Source: Actinomycetota bacterium (GTDB taxonomy: Bacteria > Actinomycetota > Actinomycetes > Actinomycetales > Dermatophilaceae). From it: DNA of 64,000 bases. The stretch covers positions 1-64,000 of the forward strand of contig JAIUOP010000007.1 in assembly GCA_020161815.1 (NCBI GenBank), read 5' to 3'. Within the stretch, counting starts at the first letter, position 1. Every line of letters begins with the position of its first letter. This document shows positions 60,223 to 64,000 of the stretch, piece by piece. The position numbers were made by a program, and so were the translations under genes. The notes under the pieces were generated by a model. The model was not told the DNA's origin. It saw nothing but the letters and a program-made list of their open reading frames with translations, and did not search any database.

Positions 60223-60894
60223 TCACTCCGCGACGAACCGGGCGTTGACGACCGCAGTGGTCTCGACGTCCTCGGGCGCGATCTCGATGCCGCCCTCACC
60301 GCCGCCGGCATCCATCGCCTTGTACGCACCGCGCAGGGACATGGCGTGCACCTGGGGGGCATCGGCCTGCCCGTCGGAGAGCAGTCCCGGGTCGGCGATC
60401 TGGACACAGCGGACCACGCCACCACCGGCCGCCGTGGCATAGACCTGCGCCCGCTCACGGGCATCGACCACCGCCTCGGCGCGAACGCGCTCGTCGGTCT
60501 CCTTCCGCGTGGCCTCGGTGAGGGTCCACTCGACATGCCCCAGGGTGACGCCCTCGAGTCCACCCCAGGCGTCGGCGAACCCGGACAGGGCCCGGAAGTC
60601 ACGGAACTTCACCTGCACCCGGGACGACGCGGCATACCTCATCGGGAGGACGGTCCCCTTGTCGGACCACGGGCGCCACGACCGGGTGCCGACGGGGAGC
60701 ACCGCCGACCACGTCGTGGGGCGGGACTCGTGCTCACGGAGCCGGGTGAGCTCGGCGCTCAGCGCATTGACCAGGTCCGTCGTGCGACGCAGGACCTGGG
60801 CCTTGTCGGCCCCCTCGAAGCCCGCCGTGAGGTGGATCGTGGCGCGCTCCGGGGCCAGGGCCGCGCGGCCGGTGCCGATGACGGTGATCTCCAT
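60223..60894 (-). CDS. SIMPL-domain (DUF541) protein
   Basis: A 223-residue protein. It opens with ITVIGTGRAALAPERATIHLTAGFEGADKAQVLRRT and contains RAEAVVDARERAQVYATAAGG in the middle, the DUF541 pattern (Lys/Arg-rich helices and VxGxG start). No signal peptide is present. Related proteins reduce oxidative stress or interact with signalling kinases, and no enzymatic role is known. TAGAGT six bases before the ATG (minus strand) supports the start. It is cotranscribed with the TIGR01777 gene. Confidence 0.85.
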   Translation of the reverse strand: MEITVIGTGRAALAPERATIHLTAGFEGADKAQVLRRTTDLVNALSAELTRLREHESRPTTWSAVLPVGTRSWRPWSDKGTVLPMRYAASSRVQVKFRDFRALSGFADAWGGLEGVTLGHVEWTLTEATRKETDERVRAEAVVDARERAQVYATAAGGGVVRCVQIADPGLLSDGQADAPQVHAMSLRGAYKAMDAGGGEGGIEIAPEDVETTAVVNARFVAE

Positions 60895-60965
60895 GACTGG
60901 ACTCTAGGTCAAGGTCACCATGGCGAACCCGTCCGCTCGGGGCGGGCATCGGCGAGGATGCAGCC

Positions 60966-62708
60966 ATGCCCTTGGCCGACTGGTTCCTCTCGCACGAGGA
61001 GCGCGACAACCCGAGCAGCCGCGTGGACGCGATCCTCGACGACGGGGATGCCTCGTGGACGCCGGGCAACCACGTGCGGCCCATCGTCCACGGCGCCGAC
61101 TACTTCGCCGAGCTCGCCGAGCGGATCAAGGCGATGGGTGAGGGTGACCGGATCTACTTCGTCGACTGGCGCGGCGACCCGGACGAGCACCTCAACGAGG
61201 ACGGTGACACCCTGCTCGACGTCCTCGTCGCCGCCCTCGGCCGGGGCGCCGACGTGCGGGCCCTGCTGTGGCGCTCGCACTGGCGCAAGCTCGGCTTCCA
61301 CTCCGAGCGGGCCTTCGAGCTGGGCAGGGCGATCGAGGAGGCCGGCGGGCAGTGCCTGCGGGACATGCGGGTGCGCACGGCCGGCGCCCACCACCAGAAG
61401 TTCGTCGTCCTTCGCCACCGCGACGACTCGAGGCGCGATGTCGCCTACGTCGGTGGCATCGACCTCTGCCACAGCCGCCGCGACGACGCCGATCACGGTG
61501 GTGACCCCCAGCCGCTCAAGATCGCGGCGGAGTACGGTCCCAACCCGGCCTGGCACGACGTGCAGGTCGGGATCAGCGGGCCGGCGGTCCACGACGTCGA
61601 GACCACCTTTCGTGAGCGCTGGGAGGACACGACTCCCCTGACCTCCAACCCGGGCCGGCGCCTCGCGTCCTGGCTCCAGGCCGAGGACCAGACGCCGAAG
61701 CCACTCGGCGAGCAGTGGCCGCCGCCACCGCCGGTCGAGGGCGGCCACGACGCCGTGCAGCTCGCCCGCACCTATCCCAAGATCCTGCCCAAGCCCTATG
61801 ACTTCGCGCCCGACGGCGAGCGCACCATCGCCCTCGGCAACGCCAAGGCGATGAGCCGCGCACGCCGCCTGGTCTATGTCGAGGACCAGTACCTCTGGGG
61901 CCCCCAGGTCGGTGAGCACTTCGCGAGCGTCCTGCGCGAGCGCCCCGACCTCCGGCTGGTCATCGTGCTGCCGGTCCTGCCCGACCTCGACGGCACCGTG
62001 GCGCGCACCACCCAGTGGCACGCCCGACTGCTCGCCCTCGAGCCGATCCTCGAGGCCGGTGGTGACCGGGTCGCCGTCTTCGGCCTGACCAACTCCAAGG
62101 GCCTGCCTGTCTATGTCCACTCCAAGGTCTGCATCATCGACGACCGCTGGGCCAGCGTCGGCTCGGACAACCTCAACCGGCGCTCCTGGACCAGCGACTC
62201 GGAAATCGCGGCCTTCGTCATGGACGACCGCGTCGACGCCCTCGCCGACGACGAGCCCGGACCGCGCGACGGCTTCCCGCTGCGCCTGCGCCGGATGCTC
62301 TGCGCCGAACACTTGGGCCTGCCGGAGGAGGAGGTGCCGGACGACCCGGACGAGCTCTTCGAGCTGCTCGTCGGCTCCGCGGCCGCCCTCGATGAGTGGT
62401 ATGCCGCGGGCGCGGCTCCCCAGCCGGAGGGCGTTCGCCGGGTGGTCGCCAAGGTCAAGGGGCGCCGACGGCATACGCCATGGACGCGAAAGCGGGCGCG
62501 GGGACGAGCCGCTGGTGCGGCGGCGGCGTGGTTGGAGCGCTCGGGCGCCTCGGCGGAACGACCGCCCGGCCAGTTGCGACACCTCGCGGCGCCGACGCTG
62601 ACGCGCGTCCAGCGCCTCTGGGCCGAGCGGCTCTACGACGTCTTCGACCCCGACGGCACCATCGGGCGGGACGAGACGATCGAGGAACTCACCTCCCCGA
62701 AGCGCTGA
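60966..62708 (+). CDS. Phospholipase D-family protein
   Basis: A 580-residue protein with two HKD motifs. The first is HHQKFVVLRHRDD near residue 142 and the second HSKVCIIDDRWASVGSDNLNRRS near residue 385, as in PLD/cardiolipin synthase-like enzymes. An N-terminal PIVHGADYFAELAERI region and a basic C-terminal tail (about residues 495-525, Arg/Ala-rich) flank the core. It could hydrolyse or transphosphatidylate phospholipids; no signal peptide is seen. GAGGAT six bases before the ATG suggests a leaderless start. Confidence 0.9.
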   Translation: MPLADWFLSHEERDNPSSRVDAILDDGDASWTPGNHVRPIVHGADYFAELAERIKAMGEGDRIYFVDWRGDPDEHLNEDGDTLLDVLVAALGRGADVRALLWRSHWRKLGFHSERAFELGRAIEEAGGQCLRDMRVRTAGAHHQKFVVLRHRDDSRRDVAYVGGIDLCHSRRDDADHGGDPQPLKIAAEYGPNPAWHDVQVGISGPAVHDVETTFRERWEDTTPLTSNPGRRLASWLQAEDQTPKPLGEQWPPPPPVEGGHDAVQLARTYPKILPKPYDFAPDGERTIALGNAKAMSRARRLVYVEDQYLWGPQVGEHFASVLRERPDLRLVIVLPVLPDLDGTVARTTQWHARLLALEPILEAGGDRVAVFGLTNSKGLPVYVHSKVCIIDDRWASVGSDNLNRRSWTSDSEIAAFVMDDRVDALADDEPGPRDGFPLRLRRMLCAEHLGLPEEEVPDDPDELFELLVGSAAALDEWYAAGAAPQPEGVRRVVAKVKGRRRHTPWTRKRARGRAAGAAAAWLERSGASAERPPGQLRHLAAPTLTRVQRLWAERLYDVFDPDGTIGRDETIEELTSPKR

Positions 62709-62726
62709 CGCCACCCTCGCAACGAT

Positions 62727-62776
62727 GCTTGATGTGGTGGATGTGGGGTCCTGACCCCACATCCACCACATCAAGC
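62727..62776. repeat. Long hairpin with perfect 24-bp arms between convergent genes
   Basis: Arms 62727-62750 (starting GCTTGATGTGGTGGATGTGG) and 62753-62776 are exact complements with a 2-nt loop. The ROK stop codon (62771-62773) is inside the right arm. It lies 18 bp after the phospholipase D stop and is placed to end both transcripts. Confidence 0.85.
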
Positions 62777-63910
62777 GGGGAGGAGGGCGGCGCGGAGCGC
62801 ATCGAGGGCGCCGAGACGGGCGCCGGTCAAGGGTCCGTCGTCGAGGCGTGCCACGCGGACGTCGGCCGCCACGACCTCGTCCGCGCCGAGGGCATCGCGC
62901 ACTGCCTCGACCACGCGTGGGTGGCGGCCCCAGGGCCCGTCGAGGACGACGACCTCGGGGTCGAGGAGGTGACAGGCTCCGCGGACTGTGGCGGTGATCG
63001 CCTCGAGGAGGCGCTGCGCCCTGTCGCCACCGCGATCGAGCGCGGCCTGCACCCGAGTCAGGTCGACACCGACGGCGCCCGGCGCGAGCAGGCCAAGCTC
63101 GCTGAGCTGGCCAAGGAGGGAGCCGGCCAGGGGGTCGTGGCGTCGCCCAGACGCGGCGCCCGAGCGACGCGCGGCCGCAGGGTCGGTGACCGCGTGCGTG
63201 ATCTCGCCGGCGAAGCCGCGCGAGCCGCGCACGAGGGCGCTCTCGCTCAGGATGGCCGAGCCGAGCCCGACACCGAGGTGAACCTGCACAACGTGGGTGC
63301 AGCCGCTCGCGGCACCGAGGCGATGCTCGGCGAGCAGCGCCCAGTTGACGTCGTTGTCCACGAGGGGCGCGACGGACAGGCCGACAGCGGCGCCCACATC
63401 GAGCCCGCCGGTGAGGAAGGGCGAGCCGGGCAGGTTGACGGTGCGCCCCTGTCGGTCCACCGGATTGGCGATGCTGACCCCGACCGCCGCGATGCCACCC
63501 CGCGCCTGGTCGGCGAGCGAGGCCGCGAGGTGCCGGAGGGCGGAGGACAGCCGACGGGCGGACACGGGGAGGTCGAAGGTCCGCTCTTCACGCGCAAGCA
63601 CTTCTCCGTCGGCGCGGACCACTTCGCCGAGCAGTCCTGCCCCACCGGCTCGGAGCACCAGCGCGCATGGGCTCCCGTCGGCCAGGGTCACGACGGTCCC
63701 GGCGCGCCCCCGACCGGAGTGCTCCGCACGCCCGGCCTCTGCCAGCACGCCGGCGTCGATGAGGCGGCCGACGGCCTGGGAGACGGTCGGCTTGGACAGG
63801 CCGGTGCGTGCGGCGAGGTCCGCGCGCGAGCCGGGGCCCTCGTCGAGGACGGCCCCGAGGACGTTGGCGTCGGAGAGCTGCCGGAGCAGGTCCAGCGACG
63901 GCCGCCCCAA
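62771..63910 (-). CDS. ROK family transcriptional regulator
   Basis: A 379-residue ROK repressor. The N-terminal winged helix-turn-helix LLRQLSDANVLGAVLDEGPGSRADLAARTGLSKPTVSQAVGRL spans about residues 7-49. It is followed by the sugar-kinase-like ROK domain (GVSIANPVDRQGRTVNLPGSPF, VHLGVGLGSAIL). The glycine-rich ATP motifs are degenerate, as in regulators that only sense sugars. A frame start at 63973 would require translating the whole palindrome at 63918-63970. TTG 63910, just after it, gives a normal ROK N-terminus. The target is presumably outside the window. Confidence 0.83.
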   Translation of the reverse strand: MGRPSLDLLRQLSDANVLGAVLDEGPGSRADLAARTGLSKPTVSQAVGRLIDAGVLAEAGRAEHSGRGRAGTVVTLADGSPCALVLRAGGAGLLGEVVRADGEVLAREERTFDLPVSARRLSSALRHLAASLADQARGGIAAVGVSIANPVDRQGRTVNLPGSPFLTGGLDVGAAVGLSVAPLVDNDVNWALLAEHRLGAASGCTHVVQVHLGVGLGSAILSESALVRGSRGFAGEITHAVTDPAAARRSGAASGRRHDPLAGSLLGQLSELGLLAPGAVGVDLTRVQAALDRGGDRAQRLLEAITATVRGACHLLDPEVVVLDGPWGRHPRVVEAVRDALGADEVVAADVRVARLDDGPLTGARLGALDALRAALLPA

Positions 63911-63917
63911 ACTACCC

Positions 63918-63970
63918 CCGATTCGAGGTATTACCGCCGCAGATTCTGCGGCGGTAATACCTCGAATCGG
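63918..63970. repeat. Near-perfect 53-bp palindrome, family C, upstream of ROK
   Basis: Two 26-base arms starting CCGATTCGAGGTATTACCGC pair exactly around a single central T. The outer sequence CGATTCGAGGTA...TACCTCGAATCG is shared with the 56178-56227 palindrome; the inner part differs. It lies in the ROK promoter/leader, not after a gene, unless the gene beyond the window edge ends here. Confidence 0.85.
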
Positions 63971-64000
63971 CATGGGGAACCCCTCGGTCTGTTCGTCGCG

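Noticed and set aside
63911..63973. ROK start at ATG 63973
   Set aside because: The extra 21 residues would be encoded almost entirely by the 63918-63970 palindrome and do not resemble a ROK N-terminus.

Overview
The window is 64 kb of very GC-rich, densely packed actinobacterial chromosome. Signs of this are the strong G/C preference at third codon positions, frequent GTG/TTG starts, 4-bp ATGA/GTGA gene overlaps, many leaderless promoters, a DUF222/HNH (13E12-type) gene, an F420-type PPOX protein and an Rv0909-type antitoxin. An Intrasporangiaceae-like host is my guess only. No rRNA, tRNA, CRISPR array or prophage was seen. The left edge holds the last 30 codons of an IS30-type transposase.

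Layout. 0.2-4.7 kb: fatty-acid/acyl-CoA operon (acyl-CoA dehydrogenase, SDR, APH-like kinase, histidine phosphatase) with a divergent TetR. 4.7-9.4 kb: an operon of two small membrane proteins flanking a PIG-L deacetylase, a thioredoxin-rhodanese fusion and a molybdopterin oxidoreductase. 9.4-16.6 kb: ASCH protein, DUF222/HNH protein, enoyl-CoA hydratase, MFS exporter, quinone oxidoreductase and NAD+ synthetase. 16.7-23.2 kb: MazEF-like pair, two GNAT enzymes, MpaB-family oxygenase plus GH1 glycosidase, DUF952 and a class V aminotransferase. 23.3-30.5 kb: TetR/MMPL exporter pair, LysR regulator with a divergent 56-residue gene, exonuclease and CBS/DUF294 protein. 30.7-38.6 kb: sulfane-sulfur island (rhodanese lipoprotein, CstB-like persulfide dioxygenase, CoA-disulfide reductase-rhodanese, CsoR/CstR-type repressor, thioredoxin, TauE exporter). 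38.7-48.3 kb: Rsm22, VOC, fumarase, SNF2 helicase, DUF1015, patatin and PPOX genes. 48.3-56.2 kb: PadR with a FadH-like reductase, a PIN remnant, VOC, phosphoglucose isomerase, patatin and acyltransferase. 56.2-58.4 kb: copper pair (DUF411 and multicopper oxidase). 58.4-64 kb: TIGR01777 epimerase, SIMPL protein, phospholipase D and ROK regulator.

The most coherent system is a dispersed reactive-sulfur regulon. Six copies of a 16-bp palindrome of form ATACCCCCnnGGGTAT lie at promoters of sulfur/thiol genes between 4.7 and 37.8 kb. A CsoR-family repressor that keeps the two cysteines but lacks the Cu-binding histidine is encoded beside one of them. The regulon appears to include a PIG-L deacetylase with two small membrane proteins and a 53-residue zinc-ribbon protein, which are not usual cst members.

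Two sequence-level signals cut across the genes. The octamer GTATGCCG/CGGCATAC occurs roughly once per kilobase, on both strands, in all reading frames and between genes. A set of long near-perfect palindromes (18-28 bp arms) sits at gene boundaries, several falling into repeat families.
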